A program made the position numbers and the translations under genes. A DNA stretch of 64,000 bases from Gerris lacustris (lineage: Eukaryota > Arthropoda > Insecta > Hemiptera > Gerridae), in contig OX578280.1 in the NCBI GenBank assembly GCA_951217055.1, positions 42,597,882-42,661,881 of the forward strand. The letters are read 5' to 3'. Below, one piece after another: positions 47,167 through 60,500 of this stretch. How positions within the stretch are numbered: position 1 is the stretch's first letter; every line of letters starts with the position of its first letter. The notes below the pieces were generated by a model, which did not search any database, was not told the origin of the DNA, and worked only from the letters and a program-made list of their open reading frames with translations.

Positions 47167-47667
47167 CCATGTCCATTTTAAAAAATATATTAATTATAAT
47201 ATTATCTTTATTAAATAGATACTTAACAGAGAAACATACTCAAAAAATAAAAAAAAATGAAATTAAACAAATTATCTTTTATATTTTTTTAAAAAAGACT
47301 AGATTACTTAATAAAACATAAATATATAAATATTATACATACAAACTAATAATAATAATTCATACACATTTTATTAACAATTTAACAAGATAAATTTATA
47401 GTTTTGAACATTTAAAATTTGTATTTAAGTAGATATGATTAAGTAACAAATCAATAAACTGTGCAATTATATACATATATAAATAAATAATTAATTTTTA
47501 TACATAGAAAAGGAAACAAGTGAGGCAGTTTAAATAATAAATTACTGAAACTATTTAATAATTTGTTTTGGTCTTGAAAGCCAGATAATATGGCTGATGT
47601 GAGTCCAGAGGCCCTGCCTCCTAATGGGGTGTTGTACCACAAACAAATATATATATATATATATACA
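46439..47667. other. AT-rich spacer
   Basis: A poly-A run of more than 40 bases ends at about 47160 and a short TA run lies at 47648-47665. No exon is recognised. Confidence 0.5.
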
Positions 47668-47669
47668 TA

Positions 47670-48512
47670 CAGTATGTCCACAGATTGAGTTGCCTATATG
47701 TGTAAACTCAAAAAAATTTCAATTTTCGAAGAAAAGTCACTCTTCATAAAATCTTCTGCTTGTTCTTAAATGAAGATTTATAATATTACTTTTTGTTCAA
47801 AATGTACCCTGTACCCAGAAAGTACAATTTCCTAAAATCGTGCAAGAGTAAACCGGTCCAAATTTTCGACTATACAAGAAAAAAGTATTCTTTATAATTT
47901 GTTTAAGATACTATTCCAAATTTATTTTTCGCATAAAAAAGTTCAATAATCAAATTTCAACCCCCCCCCCGCCATTTATAAAAAGTAAAATTTGTCTGAT
48001 TCTTATTTATGCGGGATAGATTTAAAGGTCTCATTTAGTGCATTAAAAGTTGTAATATTGCTTTTTTTGATAAAAGCAACATGAAAGCATTTATTGAGAA
48101 AATTGTATTTTTTATTTAAATATTATTTATTTCTTTAATAATAAAAAAAAAAAAAATATGTGTGAGGCTCTCACGCATTAGAAGTGAAACTTAAGTTCTA
48201 GAATCTAGAACGCATTGCTCTCTTTCATTTTTTTGTCGAATTTATTATTTCAGGATTAAGAAATGGTTATGGGAAATTTTATTGAAAAAAACATATTGCT
48301 ACGCTAAGGCAACCACATTTATTCCAATAAAAATAAATGTTTGTTTTGATTTGCTGGTCTTTAAATAGATATAATACAATTAATCTGTAAAAATGTTACA
48401 CTTGGACGAGTCTCGAATCGCAAACTTCGTTACACGATTTCACGATATGAAAAAATTCACTCTACCGCCGCCAAAGAAGTTTCACTTCAAAAAAAAAATC
48501 GTGGACATACAG
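47670..48512. mobile_element. Decayed Tc1/mariner-like transposon
   Basis: The left end ACAGTATGTCCACAGATT and the inverted right end ACTGTATGTCCACGATT match at nearly all positions. TA lies next to both ends. The 840 bp interior has no open transposase frame. Confidence 0.6.
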
Positions 48513-48601
48513 TATATATAAAATAGTATGATGATAGTCTAGTGATTTTTTCTTAAAATAAGATAGCACTCTTCAGATGTTTATATTATAGTCAATTTAA
48601 A

Positions 48602-48891
48602 TTAATGTTGGGTCTATTTGATGGATGTTGAGGTGTAAAAAATGTTTTAGCAAAACAATTATTTCATCATGAGACATTTCAACTCATATGCAGTCATCTT
48701 CAGTCAACTTTATTTTTGGTCATAATGTGGATATATTTTTACACTAACTTCATTATGACCAAAAATAAAGTTGACAGAAGATAACTCTGCATATAAGTCG
48801 AATCGAAACGTCTCATGATGAAATAGTTGTTTTGCTAAAACATTTTTTTAAACCTCAACATCCATCAAATAGACCCTAATGTAAGAATTAA
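48602..48891. mobile_element. Foldback MITE of about 290 bp
   Basis: The left arm (GGGTCTATTTGATGGATGTT, CATCATGAGAC, AACTTTATTTTTGGTCATAA) is answered inverted by TTATGACCAAAAATAAAGTT, GTCTCATGATG and AACATCCATCAAATAGACCC. The loop is about 25 bases. Confidence 0.85.
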
Positions 48892-50529
<1,638 letters not shown>

Positions 50530-50652
50530 CATAAACTGAACAGTTTGGCGTCCACACCATAAACTGAAATGTTTGATGTCCACACCATAAACTGAACAGT
50601 TTGATGTCCACACCATAAACTGAACAGTTAGATGTCCACACCATAAACTGTT
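50530..50652. repeat. 28 bp minisatellite, about 4.4 units
   Basis: Unit CATAAACTGAACAGTTTGAT plus GTCCACAC, repeated from 50530, 50558, 50586 and 50614, and partly from 50642. Each unit holds the palindromic word AAACTGAACAGTTT. Confidence 0.9.
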
Positions 50653-50900
50653 ATTAGCTGTTACTCACAAACTGAACAGTTTAAAATTGGTCACTATCCA
50701 TAAACTGAAAAATTTGATGTTACTAACAAACTTGCACTAATGGCACCATAATTAAAGCAAAGAACTGACCAGCTTATTCCCAAGATGCACGAGTTGTTAC
50801 CAGCCTGGATGCAGGAGCATATTTTGTATAAAAACTCTAAAAATAAAGTCTCATGGTTTTACGAGTTATTTCTACATACATTGATGAAGGTTGCACTTTT

Positions 50901-51459
50901 AGTCCAGGAGATAGCGTGCAAAAAAGTGTCTGACTAACATCAAGCTAGAATTTTGTGTAAAAGTTCTGTAAAAGTTTTGTAAAAAGAATATGTGGACGGC
51001 TAAGTTCGTCAGCGGGACCTAGCTTGGCAATAGGCATTTGAACAAAACAAAATGGTGGAGAGCAGCCATGTCCCGCCACTTTTGGTGGACAATGTGATTT
51101 TCATGATCCTGAGTATAAAATTAGTTAGTAGACCGAAAATTAAGTTGATGTTAGTTTGTCACTTGATAGGTAACTACTTTGATTTGGAGAAATATTTAAA
51201 TGACTAACCTAACATCAACTTTTCGGTTTACTATCTAATTTTGTACTCAGGATTATGAAAATTACATTGACAACCTTAATTGGTGGGACATGGCCGCTCT
51301 CCGCCATTTTGCTTTTTTCAAATGCCTATTGCCAAGCTATGTCCTGCAGGAGAACACAGCCAACCACATATTCTTAAAAGGCACTAAAAGATTAACTTGG
51401 GTCACAAATTTCTAGCTTGATGTTAGTCAGACACTTTTTTGCACGCTATCTCCTGAACT
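50901..51459. mobile_element. Foldback MITE of about 560 bp
   Basis: The left AGTCCAGGAGATAGCGTGCA returns inverted as TGCACGCTATCTCCTGAACT. Inner pairs include TTGGCAATAGGCATTTGAAC with CAAATGCCTATTGCCAA, and TTTTCGGTTTAC with GTAGACCGAAAA. The loop is about 51160-51204. The arms are near 250 bp with moderate divergence. Confidence 0.85.
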
Positions 51460-53172
51460 ATTAGAGAGCAAAGTACATATTTAAAGTGATATCAACCTAA
51501 TATTTAGAAGATGCTTCTAGGGAAGGGTTTTATTATATATATCCGGGGGCTTCTACAGCCCGAAGACAAAGACCACGAAGTGGGTCCTTTGAACAAACCC
51601 TTCACACATGAGTGAATTATTGGTCGGTAAACCATGTCTTCACAACGCTGGTATCATTAGATCAATTTTAAATGAATCTCTAAAGAGAGTATGGACAAAG
51701 ATTTTCCAGAACCTTTGGCCGAAACCTGGTGGTGCTAAATCTTTATCTTTATCCACTGCGATGGTAAAATATCTTATTGTTCACAAACAGGGAAGGGGTA
51801 GGAATGGAAAAAACTTTCTTGGAGGCACTGGGCACAGCCAGAAAAGATATCTTCAGCACTGGAATAATAACATTAAATTGATTGATTGGTGAACTTTATT
51901 TAGATCATCAATATCAAATAATCAGTTTCAAAGCTATGCCCAGCCGTTTTGTACAACAAAACTCACATAAAAGAAATTTCATTTAAATTAAAAGAAAAAT
52001 ATACATGAAAATACAAAATAAATGAACAACACACACAATTGTACGATTAATTGTTTTAAAATAGGTGGTAATTATTATTACAATTAAATAAATTAATTAA
52101 TGGCTTATAATATGTTAAAATTAGTAATAGCTTATAAAACAATTCTTAGATTTGAAATGGCTTTCATTATTTTAATAATATAAATTAAGAGTAGGAATTA
52201 TTTTTTTATTAAGTAAACACTTAATTTAAAAGTTTTATGACAGTCTTATCATAATTTGTTGCTTTTTGGTGGTTATTTAATAAAATATGTTTTCAATTTT
52301 GTCCATTACTGAAGGTAACGGGCAAAAGATAACTTACAAACACACATTACACATACAGGGAGTCAAAAATAAGTGCAATTATTGATTTTATAACTCTTTC
52401 ATTTCTTTTTAACATCCCTATCAACACAGCATAAGAAAATTAAAGAGTAGAGGGAACATGGGACATTAATACATCTGCTTAAGTGCGATAAAAATGTTTT
52501 ACATTTCTAGGATATGAATCATGAGTGGGGGGGGGGGGGGATAGTGGTTTCTAATGAATGAAATATCGCTGGGCTACCCCAATTTGATTTCAATAAAATT
52601 TAATTTAAACCACCGTAAAAAGACCAAAACTATGTTGTAATTAGCTTTAAAACAAAACAGACAATAAAAACAATTAAACAAATTCGTTCTTTTGATTGTT
52701 GGAATTTTTTTTTCTTATAAAATCCTTTTGAAATATTTTTGATTATTGAAATTATTATTATAAATACTTATTTTATATTACTATTTTTTAATCATTTTAT
52801 TATAAAATTTAAACAAATTTATAAAACTTTTTTAAAATTAAATTAAAATAATATATCATAAAAATTATAAAACTAAATAAAACTTTAAAAAACAAACATT
52901 GATAACAAATATTTACAAATTAAGATTAAAAATACAAATTAAATTAACTTTTTTAGTTGTGCTAAAATCATAATTACAGAACTGAATAAATTTAATAAAA
53001 AAAAAAATATATATATATGTTTAAAAAATGAGATAAGAAACAAACAAGTAAAAGGTAATTGTTTTTTCCCCCAAAAAAGTGTAGCAAGAGATGTTTATCG
53101 AAGAATTTAGGCTTTAACATTTTGCACTCAGGGATGGGAGCATCTTCAGGAAAGTGGATGTTGTTCAAAAGC
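51460..53172. other. Gene-free stretch with one unassigned frame
   Basis: A 94-codon frame at 51608-51892 on the plus strand reads MSELLVGKPCLHNAGIIRSI and has better composition than its surroundings; I do not recognise it and no exon partners are seen. A G-tract lies near 52527-52540, then very AT-rich DNA. Confidence 0.35.
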
Positions 53173-53472
53173 TAGGGCCACACTTATGCCCTGCTTGTTC
53201 CTACAGTTTTTGTAAACAATTGCTTCCAATTTTTGCCTCCCCCCTGCTGATATGAAACACCAGCGGCTAGGCTGGCCACACACTGGGTCCAATGTTGCTT
53301 GGGAAGGAGGGAGGCTTCATTGACTTAGGGTATTGGAAAGTTGGTCGTTCTTTTTAAACAAGGTATCAGTCTATAGTATTTTACGATAACTGCCAATAGT
53401 AGAGCATCCTCACTAATCACCCAAGACTAACCTTGAAAAATATTTGGCAAAGCTCGTCATAAGTGTGGCCTG
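53173..53472. mobile_element. MITE with GGGCCACACTTATG termini
   Basis: The left TAGGGCCACACTTATG and right CATAAGTGTGGCCTGG form an inverted pair 300 bp apart. The interior is GC-richer with no frame. A target duplication could not be settled, so the superfamily is open. Confidence 0.6.
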
Positions 53473-54405
53473 GACATTAACAAGTTAACAAGAGCTGAAG
53501 CAACTAAAACCAGTTACCATATCAGATCCTAGAAAAGATATAAACTTTAAATCTTGAAACACAAACCACCAGTTAAAGTTTTCATTTATGTTAGTAGAAT
53601 ATGGACTCCCCTGAAGATGCTCTCAGCGCTGCATTTAAAAGGTCAGGACTTGCACCCAGACATAGGTCACCACTGGGAACATCTCTAGAACTTTATTATG
53701 AGACCAACTGCGGAAGCCTACATAATAGTATATGATATAAAAAGTTAAGTTTCAGTATAAATAGGCAAGCCTAACTCTCCTGAGAATTTCCTAAACATGT
53801 TTACGTTTAATATGACAAACAAAAAGAAAAAAATAAATTAAAAATTCTTATTTTCAAGAATTAGGAAGTGTAACCAACATATGGCCAGTAAGACGTTCGC
53901 TCCATTTGCTTATATAGAACTATTATTAGGATATAGTCTATCATCACGAGCAACTTCATTGAGAATGATCCCTGCTCTCTGCAATGGGTTCAAAATATAC
54001 TGAATTTATAAATTCATTCTCCAATGGAAAATGTAGACTTATCTGGCTGCACAAGCCTTATATAAAGAAATAACATTAAAAGTTGACATTATGAATAAGA
54101 TTAATCTTTGCATCTTGAAACAGATTAGTGACACAGATGTGGATGCCCCAAATTGTTATTCTCTCTTAATTCTTTGGTCTTTAAGAGGAAGATAATATTT
54201 AAAAGAATATGGGTGATTCTAAATTGCAGATATAAGATCATTTTTAAATCTAAAAAGTTTCCAGACAATTTTTCTTATCATAAATAATCCTTTTTTTGTG
54301 GATGGATGCATTCCAAGTTAATTACTTAGTTTTATCACAGATTTTTTTTTTTTTTTTTATATTCTTTCATATTCTACGTTTGGAAATTGATGAAAAACAT
54401 TGCTA
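53473..54405. other. 3' flank and probable 3' UTR of the SGSM3 gene
   Basis: No other exon is seen. A T-run lies at about 54340-54359. Possible polyadenylation words are scattered and none is decisive. Confidence 0.4.
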
Positions 54406-54598
54406 TTACAGATCCCAGGAGAAGAGATGGTGTTTAACTAGCATGTCCCTAACTCCGTCTTTGAGCGGTTGAGTCGCAAGTTTCTTGGCAGGAAGCTCCC
54501 AGTCTGGATTCAAGTTGAACGAAAGCTGTGAGAGAATCCGAAGTTCACACTTTATCTGCACCCATCCTGGGCTGCACATGAAACTCCACGGTTGGTAC
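54406..54598 (-). CDS. SGSM3: SGSM3-like terminal exon
   Basis: Codes for [20 protein letters not shown] and then [22 protein letters not shown] and a TAA stop at 54406-54408. The ending after SWDL is slightly shorter than in vertebrate SGSM3. Several AATAAA-like words lie downstream on this strand, but in DNA this AT-rich none can be chosen as the polyadenylation signal. Confidence 0.94.
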
Positions 54599-57500
54599 CT
54601 ATAACCACATAATTAGTACTGTTACTAAAATACTCTCAACAATCACAAGAAAGCAATACATAAATAATGATAATTAATACACACTTAAATAAAACACACA
54701 GATGGTTTAATCTAAAATCATCTATAATTGTCTAACAACAATATATTTTCAATAATAATTATACATAGACTAAATGAAGAAACAGGTTTTAATAAGCAGA
54801 TGATAACCTCACAATTTCCCTTAAATAGGGAGGCTTTTGCTTAAATAAATAAAGAGTCGATAAAGCTATATTATAATAAACGAGAGAGTAAAAACTCAAA
54901 TGTTTACCATTTGTGGACAACTGTTACTGAAGAGCAGAGGACTTCAAGCCAAAGATGAAGCACTTGCTCATTAAGTCCAAGGCAGATGAGACTACGGAGT
55001 TTCACATCCATTTGGGCGTGAGCTTCGTCATGACTTAAATTCACTATTTGAACACACCTGTATAACAGCTAAACAAATATTCAACCATAAATAAAACAAA
55101 AACAAAAAAATGATTTTAGATATAAAAAGAGATAAAACAATCAGACATAAACAACTAAACTTCATCCATAATGTAGGCTTCGACTACATTATACATTTAT
55201 TTTTTACATGAGGATCTTGTACAGCCTTCTAAAGATTGGTAATAGAATAAAGGAATAGTTAACCATGTTATATTTTTTTTCTCGATACTTTGTTGCTCCA
55301 AAAAACCTCAAAACTTTCTTATAGTATAAAAATAACACAAAAAAAAAACCATCAGCACAATGAGAATCAATGGTAAAGTGTTCAGTGTTTAACAGAGTGG
55401 AAGGGCTTAAGATTCTGCAACTTAGAAACCCTTCCTTGAAGAGGATAAGGATCAGGAGTGTCGTTGGGAAGATGCATACCCAGTTAAGCACAACATCAAG
55501 GGTACCCAAGAGGATTAACTCACACTTAGTGGAATCTTAAGGGTCCATTGCCAAATCCTACCCTCTCTCCCCACAAAACTAGTCTTGCAAGCCACAGATT
55601 AGGGTTGGTGGGCTGGATTGAACCCTGCACAGTCATATGTTGGATAGCATTAAAAGCTAAGCTATTGAAATTTCTTGGAGATATCACAATACTTAAAAAA
55701 AAGCATTTATCTTTTTAGAGATACTTGCACATTTTTTTTTTTAAAGTCCCAAACAACCTATTTTGGTCATAACAGAGTGAAGGGATTGATCACTTTACAC
55801 ACCCGATTTAATCTTCAGTGCCAAAAAAAATAAATCAAATAAATAAATACATAAAATTACCTCTTCTGGTGTGAGTACTTTGCCGTCCTCGTCAAGCCTA
55901 TAAGTTTTACAGAGTACTAGCCTGCTGTAAACCGAGCTGAAGTCTCTCTCGACTTCCTTAGTAGCTGCTTCCTCTATGAACAGCCATGGATGACCAGGAC
56001 CTCCTTGGGAAAAATTAACATCATACTTAGCTTCCCTTTCATCTGTACCACCCGTTAAAGATTAAAACATTCAAGAGAGTTAAAAAAAAGGCTTGCAAAA
56101 AGTAGACACTTAGCAATTATGAATCTGGTCACAGAATCCATCAGGAATTTATTTACTTCTGTTCTGAATATTTTAATAGGTCATGGTACATTATCTAAAT
56201 TGTTGGCAACCAAGAACATTTTGGAAGGAGATACTTGTTCCGTCAATAGTTTTTCAGAGGTTGTGGCACATTCCTCTTTGCAGTATGTCCTGAGAAGGTA
56301 TAGATGCTGTGTGTTTAGAAAAGGTTCTCTACATAATAAACCATCTCTTAGGCCCTATTCACACAAGGGTACCATAGGTATCATAATACTGTTATTATTA
56401 TTTTTACTTTTCCTCACTACTAATAGTAGGAAAAGTATTGTTTTCACCAAAAATTATTTATTCGAGATTTCAACGGAATTATCCGTTTTAGGGGTTTTTA
56501 AGACCTCCTGAGTGGTTTTCAGCATGACGTATGTATGTGTGTATGTGTGTTATCATCGTAGCGCCCAAGGTATTTAACCTAGAGAGTTGAAACTTGGCAG
56601 AAAAATCAGTCCTAACCTGTAGTTGTCGCCCGGAAAATCAACTTTTTCCGCCATCTTGAACCCAGTTTGCTGAGTCAGCAAAAATTAAAAAAAATTGTAA
56701 TAAATCGAAAATGGTCCTGATCGAGTTGAAATTTGGCTCGAATGTACCTCTCTGTATGACAAACAAGCCCACTAAATTTCATTTTGAGTTATAAATTTTT
56801 GAATTTTTAAACTTTGACAGTTAATAATACTGAAAGTATAAATAGGTTTTTGACATATAGCATATCGTTGGAACCGGAAAAAATTAAGGAACAAATATAA
56901 AAAAAACCGATGAAATTCCATTAATTAGTTTAAAAGTTATAAGCGAATATAATTATTTATTAGTGCAATAATTTTGAAGACGTCAAAGTTTGTTTACATC
57001 TGTCAAAATACCGCCAAACTTCAAATAATAAAATAAAATATAGGTATTAAAAATAAGGTTTTTTTTTAAGAATATAATAAATCAGTTAGTTCAGAACGGT
57101 CACCCATCCAAGTACTGACCACGTACAATGCTGCTTCCTCCTGCTGCGAAGCAGCAGGAGAGGCCACTTTAGTGGCCTCTGAAGTAAGGAAAAGTTCCGA
57201 GGTACCCCATACCCGATTTTTTGGTTTTATTCCAGTGCAACAGCCTAGGTCATTACAGGACGGGGGTTATTATCCGACCACTTTACTCATCTATTCGATG
57301 AGATCATCCGTGTGAAACATGTCTCACCTCTCTGGGATTTAAACTCGCAGCCGAGGTTTAGACCTTAGTTTCAGAGTCGAGAGCGCTAACCTGTTATTAT
57401 TATATTTATAATTAAAATAGTTTATTTAACGTAACTAGGCACCATCCTCCAAGCCTCACATGGATTGTATGGGTCACTACAGGTTGGTGAGACCAGCTAT

Positions 57501-60500
57501 GTTAACCATTATACATGTCAACAGGAAGGTTGGCTTTTCTTGAATGTTTCTAATATGATGCGGTAATTAGTCACAACCCTCTTCCAACCTAATTTGATAA
57601 CAGTACTACCAGGTAACTTAAAAGGCAAATAACATAATTGCCTGCACATGAAACCTGTCCTTAAATATTTTCCCAATAACGTGAGACAATGCAAAGGATG
57701 GTAAAAATAGGGTAGTTGGAACTTACCTATTAATTTAGATGATGAACCATGTCCAAATAAAAAATAATACAATAATTAGTACAAACCTTTACTAACTCTT
57801 CTAATTTTTATAGTGTTATAATAAATTTATTAAACATCAAAACTGAAAATAATTATTTATTATACTTGTACCTCTTTCCTTGCTGAATGTTAGACCTTAT
57901 TGTTTAATATGTGAATTAGTTCAAGAGGAATACACTGATCTTTGCATTAAAAAATAAGCGTTCATTTTATTTAAAACCGAAAATTATATAAAACTAAGCA
58001 TTAGATTCTCTCATATATGTCTTTCTCTCATATTGCTTCCTGCATTATGAGCATCACTCGATGGGTTCATTTTCCATCACTGAGTTTGTGAAAGAAAAGC
58101 TGTAAACCAATGAGTTAAAAATAAATTGCTGGGATGAAGATTGGAAAATAACTTTCTATGAAGAACTTTTTTATGAAGGAAGTTTGTGATCACTCACATT
58201 GTAAGTGCCTTTGTGATCACACACATTGTAAGTGTGTAGAAATTTGTGGTTTTCGTAAAGAAACATTTGATTCAACTGATGCTGGATAAAGTTTTAGTGC
58301 ACTAAAGTGTTGGGTCATGAAGGTGTAACAAAGTGTTCAAAATTATTTCATTAAATTAGTTTCATATTGTCCCATGAGGTTCATCATCAGGCCTGTCATC
58401 TAAATATATAAAATCCAACCATTTAAAGACTGGCTCATTATGACAACTCTAAAACCACTGGTCTTATGAACAAACAGGTTCCACTATCTCCTTATGAGTT
58501 CACTAAGAAATATTTTTACGATCTATTTAAATGAAAATGGAGAGGGATTTAGGAAAATATTTTTTTTTCTAAGGAAAAATTAAAATGTTCTTGACCACAG
58601 TTTATAAACCCATCAAATTAATAGATAACACACTCTGTAGCGAAGCACGTGAATCCAGCTTAGATAGTTCCAATAGGTTAGAACAAAATTAACATATTCA
58701 TATATTTAAGAAAAACAACAAAACTGTGATATGAAAAATACCACTCCAGACGTAATATTAATATAAAACTTAAGTGGTAATCAGTGACTTGAGATGGAAA
58801 TTTGACAGTTAAATTAAAAGTATAATACCAAATTTTTTGTTTTAAAAAAATTGGTCCGACAAACTTAAACAAAACTCTCTGATATAAATAGTGATAATGA
58901 ATTTTGTGAACCCCTGAGTTTTAAGTTAATTATACTGTTGAATGTAATTAAAAGTATCATTATATACGTTTTCAGGTATGATAATTCAATAAATTTTTAA
59001 GTGACATTTAATGCAATTTTTCTTCCTAAAATTTGAGTTTTAATATATTTAGATTTTTTTGCAAACAATATAAAATTAGGTCTCCCAACTCGTAACATTG
59101 ATTTGTCTCTGCTCTTTTGATCATATGTAAATATTTGGGACTAATTCCATGGTAACTCCTCAAATGATTGATGGTAGTTATAAACTCTTTGTTTTGTTTA
59201 GTAATACACCATGGTTTGGAACCAATATTTTCTTCTATTGAGTGATAATAACAGCGAGGTTTGGCATAGTTTTCTACTTCTTTTTTTCACTCTCTTTTCT
59301 TAGCACTTATCATCCCATTGATAAAAGTTATATTAATTTTTTGTAATCAGAGCTTAAAACGTATAAAACCACTAAATTTTCAAAATTTAATTTTCACACC
59401 ATTACAATAAATTCTCCTTATATAATACACAACGTATTCGAGAAAATAAAAAAGTAAGTGTTAATTTTGTACTAACCTAAAGGAAACTAAAATACAACCA
59501 CACAACAGGCCTAATCTAATAATGTCCCTCCTAGGGCCAAACATAGCCAATTAAATGAAATCATTTTCATATTTTACAAGCTTTTATTTAATTTGCAATG
59601 TTTGTATGTATGTTCTGGTCAAATCTGGCAACTGAATTTTAAAGCAGTTATCCTCAATCGATTGAATTTAAATTTTGCATACACGTTTAGTTTGGATGAC
59701 AATGCTAAGTACGTCATTAGCGAAGTGATGTCATTCTAAATCCAATATGGCGGACAGCCAAAGATGGAAGGCTAGTTATTTTTTAAGCTCGCCGATGATA
59801 TGGGTATCAAATGAAAGGGTTTGCTGAGATGAATACGAATAAAACCTTGTTTTTAAAAATGTTTTTTTTTTTACTATTAATTTTTTTAAATTTTTGTTTT
59901 ACCTCTTAATGACCCAACCCTTAAAAGCCTAAAACTTCATACAAATTCAGTGGAATCAATTTTTTCTACAACTTTTTCAGTGATCACAAAGTAATATGAG
60001 TTCAGGAACCACCACCTTATAATAATAAAGTTTTCTAAAATTGTTATTACACCTTTCATAATTAGGCACAAGCAAGGTTATAATCATAAAAGTATAAGTA
60101 GGTGAGAAATTCTCACTTTAATACTGTCTACATTGGTCTAATTAAGAGAGGGGACTAAATCTTAAAATTCTAAACGCTAATCCATAACTGGCACAATTCT
60201 GAAAAAGAGAATAAATAATATAGAAGATATACATACCGAGGAAGTTTGGTCTCTTCATGCCATGTTCTAGAACCTGTTTGAAGGCAGGACACAGAGTTCC
60301 CCGCACTAGATCTGTAATAGCCTCACTCACTGAGTCATCTCCCACACACGTGTACTGCTTACTCCTCTCATCTAAAATTTCAACAAACTTGGCTGGAAAC
60401 CAACCTAGAACAGCAACATCCATCTTTTAACTATCCACCAACCAAAAAATAAAAAAATAAAAATAAATCAACAACGAAAACATAAAAAAAAAATAAAAAA

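Larger units (their letters stand above)
56408..57195 (-). repeat. Interspersed repeat with 5S-rRNA-like head
   Basis: Ends carry the inverted words ACTTTTCCTCAC and GTAAGGAAAAGT. Near the right end the minus strand has a 5S rRNA internal promoter (57097-57136), so it resembles SINE3-type elements, though a body of about 690 bp is long for a SINE. The body has phrases such as GAGTTGAAACTTGGCAG and CGCCATCTTGAACCC typical of insect interspersed repeats. Confidence 0.55.

Noticed and set aside
50530..50652. Regular repeats that could suggest a CRISPR array
   Set aside because: Units are head to tail without unique spacers, and the DNA is eukaryotic; this is a minisatellite.
55204..55509. 101-codon minus-strand frame between SGSM3 exons
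   Set aside because: The neighbouring exons splice to each other in phase without it and the sequence resembles no known domain.
56119..56511. 130-codon plus-strand frame, longest in the window
   Set aside because: It runs from intron into an interspersed repeat, has no recognisable motif and lies antisense to SGSM3.
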